From the NCBI GenBank assembly GCA_934119965.1, contig CAKOTA010000001.1:1-64000 (forward strand): a stretch of 64,000 bases of DNA, given 5' to 3'. Source of the DNA: an uncultured Bacilli bacterium (GTDB lineage: Bacteria > Bacillota_I > Bacilli_A > RF39 > UBA660). A model generated the notes under the pieces. That model was not told the origin of the DNA and did no database searches. It saw only the letters and a program-made list of their open reading frames with translations. How positions within the stretch are numbered: the stretch's first letter is position 1; every line of letters begins with the position of its first letter. The position numbers and the translations under genes were made by a program. Below, piece after piece: positions 25,001 to 33,418 of the stretch.

Positions 25001-26071
25001 ATGAAATCCGTATATATTCATATTCCTTTTTGCAGTAATATATGTTCATATTGTGATTTTCCAAAAATATATTATCATAAAAAATGGATAAATGATTATT
25101 TAGAAGCTCTAAATAGAGAAATTGAATTAAGATATAAAGGTGAATTGATTGAAACAATTTATATTGGTGGTGGAACACCATCAAGCCTAGAAATAGAAGA
25201 ATTAGAAAAATTATTCTCAATTATAAAAAAAATAAAATCTAACTACTTAGAATTTACAATTGAATGTAACTTAGATAATCTAACAAAAGAAAAAATAGAC
25301 TTATTTAAAAGAAACAATATCAATAGAATAAGCATTGGAATCGAATCCTTTGATAAAAAGAATTTAAAATTTTTAAACCGAAATCTAAATAATTTAGAAC
25401 TAATTCCATTTATGAAAAAAATTGGAATAGACAATATAAATGTAGATTTAATATATGCCTTACCAACTGAATCAAAAAAAACATTAATAAATGATATTGA
25501 TAAATTATTAGAATTAGATGTTCCTCATATATCAACATATTCATTAATTATTGAACCTCATACAATGATTTATAATAAAAAAATAGAAAATATTGATGAC
25601 TTTTTAGACTTAGAAATGTATAATATAATATGTTCTAAATTAAAAGCATATAATCATTATGAAATAAGTAACTTTAGTAAAAAAGGATATGAATCAAAAC
25701 ATAATCTAACTTATTGGAATAATGAACACTATTATGGTTTTGGTATGGGAGCAAGTGGATATATAGATAATATTAGATATACAAATACCAAAAGTATTAA
25801 TGAATATATAAAAGGAAATTATATTTTAGAAGAAGAAAAACTAGATATAAAAGAAACAATGGAAAATGAAATGATCTTAGGATTAAGAAAATTAGAAGGA
25901 GTAAATATATCTAATTTTAAGAAAAGATATAATAAAGAAATAAAAGAAGTATTTAAAATTGATAAATTAATAGAAGAAGGAAAATTATTAATAGAAAATG
26001 ATTACATAAAAATAAATTCTAAATATTTGTATGTATCAAATGAAATATTAATTAATTTTATAGGTGATTAG
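25001..26071 (+). CDS. hemW: Radical SAM protein HemW-like (heme chaperone family)
   Basis: A 356-residue radical SAM enzyme with the iron-sulfur motif C-S-N-I-C-S-Y-C-D near residue 11, the IYIGGGTPSSL segment, RISIGIESFDKKNLKFLNR, and the C-terminal HemW domain (NLTYWNNEHYYGFGMGASGY). HemW homologues bind or insert heme and lie next to lepA in many Firmicutes, as here. They are often misnamed oxygen-independent coproporphyrinogen oxidase. No heme synthesis gene is in the window. The next gene starts immediately after its stop codon. Confidence 0.9.
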   Translation: MKSVYIHIPFCSNICSYCDFPKIYYHKKWINDYLEALNREIELRYKGELIETIYIGGGTPSSLEIEELEKLFSIIKKIKSNYLEFTIECNLDNLTKEKIDLFKRNNINRISIGIESFDKKNLKFLNRNLNNLELIPFMKKIGIDNINVDLIYALPTESKKTLINDIDKLLELDVPHISTYSLIIEPHTMIYNKKIENIDDFLDLEMYNIICSKLKAYNHYEISNFSKKGYESKHNLTYWNNEHYYGFGMGASGYIDNIRYTNTKSINEYIKGNYILEEEKLDIKETMENEMILGLRKLEGVNISNFKKRYNKEIKEVFKIDKLIEEGKLLIENDYIKINSKYLYVSNEILINFIGD

Positions 26072-26644
26072 ATGAAAGATGTATTTAATAAAGAATTAAG
26101 TTATATAAAAAATGAAAGATATAGAGAAAATGCTAAAAAATTTATAGAAATGTTGCCAGACTATTTTTTTGAAATACCAGCCTCATCAACAGGCAAATAT
26201 CACCCTAGTTTTTCACTAGGAGAAGGTGGACTAGTTAGACACACTAAAGCTGCAGTTAGAATAGCCCACGATTTACTTTACAACAACTCAATAGGATATA
26301 ACTTTAAGCCAGAAGAAAAAGACTTAATAATATTTGGTTTGTTAATTCACGATGGTTTAAAATCAGGATTACCTAAAGAAAAATATACAAGAGTAGATCA
26401 TCCAATATTAGTTTGCAATTACTTAAAAGAAAATCAAGATAAACTAACCTTTAAACCAAATGAAATAGAATTTATTTGTAGTAGCATTGAAACTCATATG
26501 GGTGAATGGAATACAGACTTTAATGGAAATGAAGTACTAAAAAAACCATCAAATAAATATCAAAGATTTATCCATATGTGTGATTTCCTATCTAGTAAAA
26601 AATATTTGGATATAAAATTTGAAAATAATGAAATAGTTGAATAA
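26072..26644 (+). CDS. HD-domain phosphohydrolase
   Basis: A 190-residue protein with the H...HD...D metal-binding set: VRHTKAAVRIAH, LLIHDGLKSG, VDHPILV and SIETHMGEW. HD proteins hydrolyse nucleotides or related phosphates; the exact substrate is unknown. It begins on the base after the hemW stop, with the GGTGAT ribosome site inside hemW, so the two are co-transcribed and translationally coupled. An inverted repeat and a terminator follow. Confidence 0.8.
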   Translation: MKDVFNKELSYIKNERYRENAKKFIEMLPDYFFEIPASSTGKYHPSFSLGEGGLVRHTKAAVRIAHDLLYNNSIGYNFKPEEKDLIIFGLLIHDGLKSGLPKEKYTRVDHPILVCNYLKENQDKLTFKPNEIEFICSSIETHMGEWNTDFNGNEVLKKPSNKYQRFIHMCDFLSSKKYLDIKFENNEIVE

Positions 26645-26671
26645 ATTTTTCTAAAATGAATATATTAATAA

Positions 26672-26692
26672 TGAACATATTAATTATGTTCA
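26672..26692. repeat. Inverted repeat TGAACATA-N5-TATGTTCA
   Basis: Perfect 8-bp arms (26672-26679, 26685-26692) in the short gap after the HD gene, just before the terminator. It might be a protein-binding dyad or an extra hairpin. The spacing of GAAC and GTTC halves (11 bases) is too wide for a standard LexA box. Confidence 0.5.
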
Positions 26693-26696
26693 GATT

Positions 26697-26729
26697 AAAC
26701 ACTCTATAATTAATTAGAGTGTTTTTTTT
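26697..26729 (+). terminator. Terminator of the hemW-HD operon
   Basis: Stem AAACACTCTA/TAGAGTGTTT with eight T. Confidence 0.85.
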
Positions 26730-26777
26730 CGACAAAAAATTTATTATTACAATCCTATAATTATATTGGTGATGAAA

Positions 26778-27236
26778 ATGAAAAAAAATTTATATTTAAT
26801 TTTATTTTGTGTTGTAATTGGACTTTTTATGGGAACATATATGTTTAGTCAGTATGATAAGAAAAAAATAGAAAAAGTAAGTACGGGAGCAAAATACATA
26901 AATCAAACAATTTATGCCTTTCAATATGGTGTTTATTCTAATAAAGAAAATATGCTTAACAATTTAAAAAATGTTAATTATGTTTATCAATTAATAGATA
27001 ATAAATATTATGTATATGTTGGAATGACTAAAAATAAAGATAATATTGAAAAATTAAAAAATTATTTTAAATCATTATCATATGATATTTATGTCAAAGA
27101 AATAACTGTAAATGGAGAATTTGCTGAAAACCTAAGTCAATATGATTTGTTATTAGATGAAGCAACAACAAATGAATCAATTTCTACAATTTTAAAAACA
27201 ACTTTAGCTAAATTTGAGGAATTTAATGAAAATTAA
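26778..27236 (+). CDS. SpoIIB-like membrane protein with SPOR-type domain
   Basis: A 152-residue protein: one N-terminal membrane helix (LYLILFCVVIGLFMGTYMF) and an outside region QTIYAFQYGVYSNKENMLNN...DIYVKEI that fits the SPOR domain (peptidoglycan-binding). In Bacillus spoIIB lies upstream of radC and mreBCD and helps septal wall thinning during engulfment; here the gene directly precedes radC and mreC, supporting the same identity. ATG 26778 is chosen with GGTGAT upstream, as in many genes of the window; earlier starts are possible. Its end overlaps radC by 11 bases. Confidence 0.7.
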   Translation: MKKNLYLILFCVVIGLFMGTYMFSQYDKKKIEKVSTGAKYINQTIYAFQYGVYSNKENMLNNLKNVNYVYQLIDNKYYVYVGMTKNKDNIEKLKNYFKSLSYDIYVKEITVNGEFAENLSQYDLLLDEATTNESISTILKTTLAKFEEFNEN

Positions 27237-27897
27237 AGAAATACCAATTAATGATAGACCAATAGAAAGATTGATAAATAAAGGTAGTGAAGCTCTATCA
27301 AACGATGAACTTTTAGCAATCCTTCTAAGAACAGGTACAAAAGAGATGTCAGCTAAAGATTTAGGAACATTAATTTTAAATAAAGTAGGAATAGGTGAAT
27401 TAAGAAATATTACTTATGAACAACTAATAAGTATTAAGGGAGTTGGAAGTAAAAAGGCTGGTACAATTATGGCAGCTATTGAATTATCAAAAAGAATGAA
27501 TCAAAAAGTGGTTAATCTAAGAGGAGAATTTAATGACCCCTTAAAACTATATAATCATTATCGTGAAATATTGAAAGATAAAAATCAAGAACATTTTTAT
27601 GTAGTATATTTAGATATTAGAAATAAAATTATAAAAGATAAACTTTTATTTATTGGTACAGCTAATTATAGTACCGTTCATCCAAGAGATATATTCAAAG
27701 AAGCATATCTAAATGGCGCTATATCGATAGTTGTAATTCATAATCATCCCAGTGGTGAAGTATTACCATCTAAAAATGATTTAGAAACAACTAAACAATT
27801 AGTAGCAGTTGGTAACTTATTAGGAATCAAAGTAATGGATCATATTATAATTGGTGAAAATAAATATTATAGTTTTTGTGAAAATGGTGATATATGA
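27226..27897 (+). CDS. radC: RadC family JAMM-domain protein
   Basis: A 223-residue UPF0758 protein with an N-terminal helix-hairpin-helix region (YEQLISIKGVGSKKAGTIMA) and the JAMM metal motif H-N-H-P-S-G-x7-D near residue 172. Despite its name it is not shown to be a DNA-repair enzyme in most species. ATG 27226 lies within the spoIIB-like gene and follows GAGG. Its TGA overlaps the mreC ATG. maf and mreB, usual neighbours in Bacillus, are absent here. Confidence 0.93.
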   Translation: MKIKEIPINDRPIERLINKGSEALSNDELLAILLRTGTKEMSAKDLGTLILNKVGIGELRNITYEQLISIKGVGSKKAGTIMAAIELSKRMNQKVVNLRGEFNDPLKLYNHYREILKDKNQEHFYVVYLDIRNKIIKDKLLFIGTANYSTVHPRDIFKEAYLNGAISIVVIHNHPSGEVLPSKNDLETTKQLVAVGNLLGIKVMDHIIIGENKYYSFCENGDI

Positions 27898-28703
27898 AAA
27901 AGAAAATAATAATAGGTATAATAATAATATTGGTTTTACTTTTTTTATTAGTGGTTTTTATAAATGACAAACGAAAATTAACAGTTATTGAATCTATTTC
28001 TAAAGATACACTAACTGTTGTTAATAAAATAATAGATATTCCAATTAACTTTGTTAATGACAAAATAAATGAAGTTAAAATTAAAAATGATATTTATAAA
28101 AAATATGATAAGTTAAAGAAAAAGGTAAATGACTATGAATTATTAGAACAAAAATATAATGAAACAGCTAAAGAACTAAATGATTTAAAAAATAATTTGA
28201 ACATTAAAGATAACTTAATCGATTATGAAATAATAGATGCTTATGTTATAAGTAGAAATGTTGGTTATTGGTATGATACTCTGATAATTAATAAAGGGAA
28301 AAATGACTCTATAAAAGAAGGTATGGCTGTAATAAATAGTAGAGGATTGGTAGGAATTATAACTAAAACAACATACACAACTAGTACAGTTAAATTATTA
28401 ACTGGAATTAATAACAAAAATAGAATATCAGTTAAAATTAAAGTTAATGATGATTATTTATATGGAATATTATCTGATTATGATAACGGTTATTTTATAA
28501 TAGAAGGAATAAGTGACAATAGAGAAATACCAGTAAACTCAGTAGTTACAACAACAGGATTAGATAATAAATTTGCAAGTGGGATAGAAGTTGGTTCAGT
28601 ATCTAAAACTGTATCTGATAATTTTGACATTGCTAGAAAAGTTTATATAAAATCTATTGTTAATTTTGGTGATATTAACTATGTAATGGTGCTTAAAAGA
28701 TGA
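27894..28703 (+). CDS. mreC: Rod shape-determining protein MreC
   Basis: A 269-residue protein with an N-terminal membrane helix, a coiled coil (KKKVNDYELLEQKYNETAKE...LNDLKNNL) and the beta-rich MreC domain (GMAVINSRGLVGIITKTTYT, SVVTTTGLDNKFASGIEVGSV). It scaffolds the elongation machinery outside the membrane. It overlaps radC by four bases and mreD by four bases, so the three are coupled. mreB must lie elsewhere. Confidence 0.95.
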   Translation: MKKKIIIGIIIILVLLFLLVVFINDKRKLTVIESISKDTLTVVNKIIDIPINFVNDKINEVKIKNDIYKKYDKLKKKVNDYELLEQKYNETAKELNDLKNNLNIKDNLIDYEIIDAYVISRNVGYWYDTLIINKGKNDSIKEGMAVINSRGLVGIITKTTYTTSTVKLLTGINNKNRISVKIKVNDDYLYGILSDYDNGYFIIEGISDNREIPVNSVVTTTGLDNKFASGIEVGSVSKTVSDNFDIARKVYIKSIVNFGDINYVMVLKR

Positions 28704-29122
28704 TATTTATTTCATTAATTTTAGATGGTATTTTTTCTAAATGGATAAATCCTTTATTTACACCTTTAGTACTTATTTTTCTTTATAAAAATAATGATAG
28801 ATATTTATATGCTTTACTAGCTGGATTTATTTATGATATTGCTTATACTGATACCTTGTTTTTAAACGCTATTATATTTGTATTACTATTATATTTAATT
28901 GAATTAATATTTAAAAAAATTACCTTTAATTTTTTAAATGTTGTTTTAATTTCAATTTTGATTATAATTTTATATCGAGTTAGTATTTTTTTAATCCTTG
29001 TTGTTATTAATTATATAGACTTCAATTTGTTCAATCTGTTGTATGGAATTCTATATTCTTTAATAAATATTATATTTGTAATAATTTATTATTTTATTAG
29101 TAAGAAATTTAAAACTCTTTAA
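28700..29122 (+). CDS. mreD: Rod shape-determining protein MreD
   Basis: A 140-residue, very hydrophobic protein with about four to five membrane helices; FISLILDGIF, the short YDIAYTD segment after the second helix and the position directly after mreC identify MreD. It is shorter than Bacillus MreD (172). The stop lies in the loop of a terminator hairpin. Confidence 0.85.
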   Translation: MIFISLILDGIFSKWINPLFTPLVLIFLYKNNDRYLYALLAGFIYDIAYTDTLFLNAIIFVLLLYLIELIFKKITFNFLNVVLISILIIILYRVSIFLILVVINYIDFNLFNLLYGILYSLINIIFVIIYYFISKKFKTL

Positions 29123-29137
29123 AATAAGAGTTTTATT
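29111..29137 (+). terminator. Terminator of the spoIIB-radC-mreCD operon
   Basis: Stem AAAACTCTT (29111-29119) / AAGAGTTTT (29126-29134) followed by ATTG; the T tract is short. Confidence 0.6.
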
Positions 29138-29189
29138 GTATGTTAAATATTTTTGTGTTATTATATAAAAACATTGAAGAGGAGACAAT

Positions 29190-29876
29190 ATGAATATAAA
29201 ATATGTTTTAAGTAAAAATTATAGTGAAATGTGTCAAATAGATAAATTTAAAGTGGTTAATTCTAAAAAAGTTAAGTTAAAAGTTTTAAATTATCTGAAA
29301 TCACATTTTGAAAACTTAAAAATAGAAATATCAGTTGATTACGAAGGAAACCTAATTGAACTTATGAATCGTGGTGTTCTTGAAGGTAGGTGTTGGGAAA
29401 CAACAGAAACAGCTATATTATTTTTAGAAGATGATGATTATATTGAAAGAGGTAATTTAAAATTTGATAAATATAATAATTATTATCATTCTTGGATAGT
29501 ATTTAAATTTAATGATATTGAGTATGCATTTGATCCTTGTTTAAAAATATTATGTAAAAACAAATTATATGAAAAAGTTTTTGAACCAGAAATAGAGGGT
29601 GTTGTAACAGCGAGACAAGTAAAAGATTATTTCATAAACTATATGGCTAACTATGATGTAAAACAAGCAAAAGAAAAATATGATTTTTGCAAAATGTTTT
29701 CTTCATTTTTTAACGAAAAAGAATTTGAAAGACAACGAAGCGAAATTGTAATTCCTAGAATAGAAGATGTAAATGAACCGATGTATAGAAATGGTGTTGG
29801 ATATAGAGCTGAAATAGCTGATGATAAGATTAAAAAACTTGTAGCGCATTATTATTCAGATAGAAAAGATTTTTAG
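29190..29876 (+). CDS. Transglutaminase/papain-like cysteine hydrolase candidate
   Basis: A 228-residue protein without signal peptide. Residues C68 (GRCWETTETAILF), H100 (YYHSWIVFKF) and D115 (YAFDPCLK) follow the Cys-His-Asp order of transglutaminase-like and papain-like hydrolases, with the expected spacing: a helix after the cysteine, then beta strands. The substrate is unknown; it might process a wall peptide or protein. GAGGAG gives the start. It sits between mreD and the SGNH-like gene, in the place of minC in Bacillus gene order. Confidence 0.65.
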   Translation: MNIKYVLSKNYSEMCQIDKFKVVNSKKVKLKVLNYLKSHFENLKIEISVDYEGNLIELMNRGVLEGRCWETTETAILFLEDDDYIERGNLKFDKYNNYYHSWIVFKFNDIEYAFDPCLKILCKNKLYEKVFEPEIEGVVTARQVKDYFINYMANYDVKQAKEKYDFCKMFSSFFNEKEFERQRSEIVIPRIEDVNEPMYRNGVGYRAEIADDKIKKLVAHYYSDRKDF

Positions 29877-29898
29877 TTTATAAGTATTCATAATGAAT

Positions 29899-29926
29899 TT
29901 GACAAAATAAAAAAATAGTATATAAT
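29899..29926 (+). promoter_or_regulatory. Strong promoter, second copy of the 39-base duplicated element
   Basis: TTGACA (29899-29904), 16 bases, TATAAT (29921-29926); 29896-29934 is identical to 24715-24753. Confidence 0.8.
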
Positions 29927-29953
29927 ACATAACTGGTTAAAGGGGGAAAATTT

Positions 29954-31063
29954 ATGTTTGAAAGTATAAAAGAAGCTTGGGAAATTGTAAATAACGAATG
30001 TTATGAAGAAAATAAAAAAGAATTGTCGATATTAAATATTAAACTAATGAAAAAATTACAAGGTTTAGGTGTAAAAAATTTAGTATTAACAAGTCTAGGG
30101 AACTCTATAGCCGCCGGTTATTCACAAAATAAATTAATTAGACCACTATTAGAAAGAAATGAAACAATCGAAGAAACCGCTAATAAATATGAAATTGAAT
30201 TAAATAAATATAGTATGGCAAGAGCTCAAAATAACAATGATAGTAAGATATTTAGTTGGGTACTTAATAATACTACATTTAAAGAAATGCACGATATAAA
30301 TATTAGAGATTATAGCGATTCTAGCAAATGTTATATGCATAATAGTGGTGATATAATGATGGATGCTGTTACAAATGAAGGAATAGCTGATGTAATAAAA
30401 AAAAGTAATCCTGCTTTAGCAAATATCATAATTTACCACGGATGCACGGGATCTCTTTTAGAAAGCATAAGAAGTGGAGTAAATCCAATAACAAGTATAA
30501 AAAAAGATCGAGAAAGTTTAAATGCACTATTAACTTATGTTCAAAATCAAAATCGAATAAATGGAACAAATACTCAAGTTTACTTAGGAGGAACTCCAGA
30601 CATTTTAGGAATAAAAATTAATAGTATAATTAACCATAAAATAAAACAAAAATCCAGATTGTTTGCAAACACAAGTTATATTAAACCAACAAGATGTAAA
30701 TTTATCTATAATACCGGAATTGATTTTCATTATGATGAAGATGAATATGTAAGTTTAAATAAAAATATAATTAAAACAATAAATGAAAATTATATTTATA
30801 ATATGGCTTTAATAGATATTGATAGAGAACTATATAAAATAAGTGAGATGATAGAATTAAATACATCATTTAATACTAAAGCTGAATACTTACAAATAAA
30901 ATTAGAAGAAAAATTAGAATATTGGTTTAACTATTTAAGAGAAAATAAATGTGATGTAAATAAATTCAAAAACAGATTAATAAACTATTTTAATCAAAAC
31001 TACCCATATGATTTCTTCTATTTAGAAAAAGAAAAAACAGTCACAAAAATCAAAAGAGCATAA
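29954..31063 (+). CDS. SGNH/GDSL hydrolase-like protein
   Basis: A 369-residue protein. VLTSLGNSIAAGYSQ (catalytic serine S51 in G-N-S) corresponds to block I of SGNH esterases, where G-D-S is usual; YHGCTGS and LGGTPDILG may be the middle blocks, and D257-F-H259 in GIDFHYDEDEY could supply the Asp-His pair of block V. The C-terminal quarter is helical. No signal peptide is seen, so it would act inside the cell or in the mother cell. The strong duplicated promoter precedes it and a terminator follows. Confidence 0.65.
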   Translation: MFESIKEAWEIVNNECYEENKKELSILNIKLMKKLQGLGVKNLVLTSLGNSIAAGYSQNKLIRPLLERNETIEETANKYEIELNKYSMARAQNNNDSKIFSWVLNNTTFKEMHDINIRDYSDSSKCYMHNSGDIMMDAVTNEGIADVIKKSNPALANIIIYHGCTGSLLESIRSGVNPITSIKKDRESLNALLTYVQNQNRINGTNTQVYLGGTPDILGIKINSIINHKIKQKSRLFANTSYIKPTRCKFIYNTGIDFHYDEDEYVSLNKNIIKTINENYIYNMALIDIDRELYKISEMIELNTSFNTKAEYLQIKLEEKLEYWFNYLRENKCDVNKFKNRLINYFNQNYPYDFFYLEKEKTVTKIKRA

Positions 31064-31078
31064 TATTGTTCTTTTTTT
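31052..31078 (+). terminator. Terminator of the SGNH-like gene
   Basis: Nine-base stem AAAAGAGCA/TGTTCTTTT with one G-U pair, loop of six, then T residues. The next -10 (TATAAT) starts at once. Confidence 0.65.
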
Positions 31079-31100
31079 CATATAATTTACTGGTGATAAT

Positions 31101-31640
31101 ATGAAAACTAAATTGATTAGTTATATAAATAAGTTTTTATTTACAGCAGTTCTTACTTTAATAACACTTATAATTTTAAAAGCTAATAGTAACTTTAAAA
31201 CACCATTTCATAAATATATATACGAAGATAATATATCTTTTGCTGACATAAATAATTTGTATGAAAAATATTTCGGCAATCAAATACCATTTAAAGATTT
31301 ATTAAAAGAAAAAACAAATATGGTATTTAATGAAAAACTAGAATATCAAAAAAAAGAAAAATATGAAGATGGAGTTAAACTATCAGTGAGTGAAAAATAT
31401 GCTGTTCCAGCCATAAAAGAAGGTATGGTTGTCTTTGTTGGCGAAAAAGAAAAATATGGTAAAACAATAATCATAAGTGGAACAGATGGTATAGATATTT
31501 GGTATAGTAATATTAATAGTAACATTAAACTATATGATTACATTGAAAAAGGAAAAATTGTTGGAGAAGCGATAGATTCTAAAATATACTTATTGTTTAA
31601 AAAGGATAAGCAAATACTTAATTATGAAGAATATATTTAA
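31101..31640 (+). CDS. spoIVFA: SpoIVFA-like protein with degenerate LytM (M23) domain
   Basis: A 179-residue protein with an N-terminal membrane helix, then YEDNISFADINNLYEKYFG, which closely resembles the region before the LytM domain in SpoIVFA, and a C-terminal M23-like beta domain (PAIKEGMVVFVGEKEKYGKT...IEKGKIVGEA). The metal-binding histidines of active M23 peptidases are absent, as in SpoIVFA. In Bacillus, SpoIVFA anchors and inhibits the protease SpoIVFB. It overlaps the spoIVFB-like gene by 17 bases. Gene order to rplU is the same as in Bacillus. Confidence 0.8.
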   Translation: MKTKLISYINKFLFTAVLTLITLIILKANSNFKTPFHKYIYEDNISFADINNLYEKYFGNQIPFKDLLKEKTNMVFNEKLEYQKKEKYEDGVKLSVSEKYAVPAIKEGMVVFVGEKEKYGKTIIISGTDGIDIWYSNINSNIKLYDYIEKGKIVGEAIDSKIYLLFKKDKQILNYEEYI

Positions 31641-32337
31641 AATTCATATATTTTTTTACCTGTTTGGTATTATATGTATATTTAATGGATTATTTAAAGA
31701 CTTTATTTATATAATGGGAATAGTTCTATTTCATGAAATTGGACATATATTAGTAGGAAGTTATTATAAATGGAAAATAAAAAAAATAGTAATTTTACCA
31801 ATGGGTGGAATTACTATTTTTGAAACATATTTAAACACAAAATTAAAAGAAGAATTTTTAGTAAGTATAGCAGGACCTTTATTTCAATGTTTATTATTTT
31901 TAAATAAAAATCCTGATTTTACTTATTATAATAAATTATTACTTTTCTTTAATTTAATACCTATAATACCATTAGATGGATCAAAAATTATGAATGTTTT
32001 ATTAAATAAAATATTTAGTTTTAATTTAAGTTATAAAATATCAAACTATATATCAGTTATTTTAATTATAATTTTATTATACATAAGTAATAATTTAATG
32101 AGCATTTTAGTACTATTATTTTTAATAATAAAAACTATAGATAATATCAAAAAAAGAAAATACATATTTAATAAATTTTTATTCGAAAGATATCTATATA
32201 AATTTAAGTTTAAAAACAAAAAAATAGTAAATAATATTTATCAAATGAAAAAAGATTATAAACATCTATTTTATACAAATAAAACATATCAAACAGAAAA
32301 AGAATATTTAAGTAGAATGTTTGACAAAAAAGAATAA
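31624..32337 (+). CDS. spoIVFB: Membrane metalloprotease SpoIVFB (M50)
   Basis: A 237-residue intramembrane zinc protease that in Bacillus cuts the pro-sequence of SigK in the mother cell. The zinc motif H37-E38-I-G-H41 lies in a membrane helix, and the third ligand is in IIPLDGSKIMN (D118). About four to six helices are present, followed by a basic C-terminal tail that is shorter than the CBS domain of Bacillus SpoIVFB. Its ATG lies within spoIVFA, so it is translationally coupled. The rplU promoter starts inside its end. SigK is not in the window. Confidence 0.88.
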   Translation: MKNIFKIHIFFYLFGIICIFNGLFKDFIYIMGIVLFHEIGHILVGSYYKWKIKKIVILPMGGITIFETYLNTKLKEEFLVSIAGPLFQCLLFLNKNPDFTYYNKLLLFFNLIPIIPLDGSKIMNVLLNKIFSFNLSYKISNYISVILIIILLYISNNLMSILVLLFLIIKTIDNIKKRKYIFNKFLFERYLYKFKFKNKKIVNNIYQMKKDYKHLFYTNKTYQTEKEYLSRMFDKKE

Positions 32338-32349
32338 ATGTGCTAAAAT
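32321..32349 (+). promoter_or_regulatory. Promoter of the L21-L27 operon
   Basis: TTGACA (32321-32326), 17 bases, TAAAAT (32344-32349) with a TG extension. It lies over the last codons of spoIVFB. Confidence 0.75.
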
Positions 32350-32351
32350 CT

Positions 32352-32440
32352 TTAATTGTGTAGAGCCTCTCTCTACAACCACACAGAAAAGGTTCAAAAT
32401 ATAATTACCTTAATGGTGAGTCTTAGTAAATATAAGGAGG
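32352..32440 (+). promoter_or_regulatory. Ribosomal protein L21 leader
   Basis: A structured leader of about 90 bases precedes rplU, including a GTAGAG/CTCTAC hairpin near 32360-32380 and further pairing around AAAGGTT and ACCTT. L21 leaders that likely bind the product are known upstream of rplU in Firmicutes. Assigned by position and hairpin content, not by a covariance search. Confidence 0.6.
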
Positions 32441-32446
32441 TATAAT

Positions 32447-32749
32447 ATGAAAGCAGTTATCGAAACTGGTGGTAAACAATACTATGTTGAAGAAGGAACA
32501 GTTCTTTACATTGAAAAAATCGATGCTAATGCCGGAGATGAATATGTATTTGAAAATGTTTTAATGGCTAATGGTGTAGTTGGTCATCCTTATTTAAAAG
32601 GAGCTAAAGTTACAGCAGAAGTTAATAAACACGGAAAAGCTAAAAAAATAGTTATTTTCAAATATACACCTAAAAAGAAATATCGTAGAACTCAAGGACA
32701 TCGTCAACCTTACACTAAAGTTACTATCAAAAAAATTGAATATAAATAA
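32447..32749 (+). CDS. rplU: 50S ribosomal protein L21
   Basis: A 100-residue ribosomal protein of standard length, recognised by [17 protein letters not shown] and the C-terminal [25 protein letters not shown] precedes the ATG. Its stop overlaps the start of prp by one base. Order rplU-prp-rpmA is the usual Firmicutes arrangement. Confidence 0.98.
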   Translation: MKAVIETGGKQYYVEEGTVLYIEKIDANAGDEYVFENVLMANGVVGHPYLKGAKVTAEVNKHGKAKKIVIFKYTPKKKYRRTQGHRQPYTKVTIKKIEYK

Positions 32750-33054
32750 TGATTAAAATAGATGTTAAGAAAGACCAGATAGTAATTAAAGGTCATTCTG
32801 GTTATAGTGTAAGTGGAAGTGACATTGTTTGTGCTTCTATAAGCAGTATTGCGATTACTTCAATAAATGCCATATTAAGAATAGATGAAAATGCTATTAC
32901 TTATAAAAAAGAGGATGGTTATTTAGAAGTTGATATTGTTAAGCATACTGATGTAATTGATTCATTATTAGAAAATATGATTGATTTATTTAGTGAATTA
33001 GAAATACAATATAAAAAAAATATTAAAATTAATAAGGAGGTTACCTATGAATAG
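32749..33054 (+). CDS. prp: Ribosomal-processing cysteine protease Prp
   Basis: A 101-residue protease that removes the N-terminal extension of L27. The active-site pair is in [18 protein letters not shown] (histidine in GHSG, cysteine in VCAS). It lies between rplU and rpmA. The L27 encoded downstream carries the matching cleavage extension, so the pair is self-consistent. Overlap with rpmA is eight bases. Confidence 0.95.
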   Translation: MIKIDVKKDQIVIKGHSGYSVSGSDIVCASISSIAITSINAILRIDENAITYKKEDGYLEVDIVKHTDVIDSLLENMIDLFSELEIQYKKNIKINKEVTYE

Positions 33055-33337
33055 ATTACTTTTAGAGATTCAATTATTCGCTCATAAAAAAGGACAAGGT
33101 TCAACTAAAAATGGTCGTGATTCTGAATCTAAAAGATTAGGTGCAAAAGCAGCTGATGGTGAATATGTAACAGGTGGTTCTATTCTTTATAGACAAAGAG
33201 GAACTAAAATTTATCCAGGTAAAAATGTTGGTATTGGTTCTGATGACACTGTTTATGCTAAAATAGCTGGTTATGTTAAATTTGAAAGAGTCGGAAGAGA
33301 CAGAAAACAAGTAAGTGTTTACGAAGAAAGAGTTTAA
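33047..33337 (+). CDS. rpmA: 50S ribosomal protein L27 with cleavable N-terminal extension
   Basis: A 96-residue protein with [20 protein letters not shown] and [16 protein letters not shown] typical of L27. The start [16 protein letters not shown] contains a Prp site; cleavage after L-F would leave AHKKG as the mature start, as in Bacillus and Staphylococcus. GGAGG lies in the end of prp. A terminator follows the stop. Confidence 0.97.
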   Translation: MNRLLLEIQLFAHKKGQGSTKNGRDSESKRLGAKAADGEYVTGGSILYRQRGTKIYPGKNVGIGSDDTVYAKIAGYVKFERVGRDRKQVSVYEERV

Positions 33338-33350
33338 TCTTTCTTTTTTT
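33323..33350 (+). terminator. Terminator of the L21-L27 operon
   Basis: Stem AAGAAAG (33324-33330) / CTTTCTT (33339-33345) and a T tract. Confidence 0.75.
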
Positions 33351-33418
33351 AGTTATTAATGCAGTCAAAAAAAACTGAATTTACATAAACTATAATAGTT
33401 AAATTGAGGTGATACTAT

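Noticed and set aside
26672..26692. GAAC...GTTC dyad as a LexA box.
   Set aside because: The half-sites are 11 bases apart instead of four, and it lies behind an operon rather than in a promoter.
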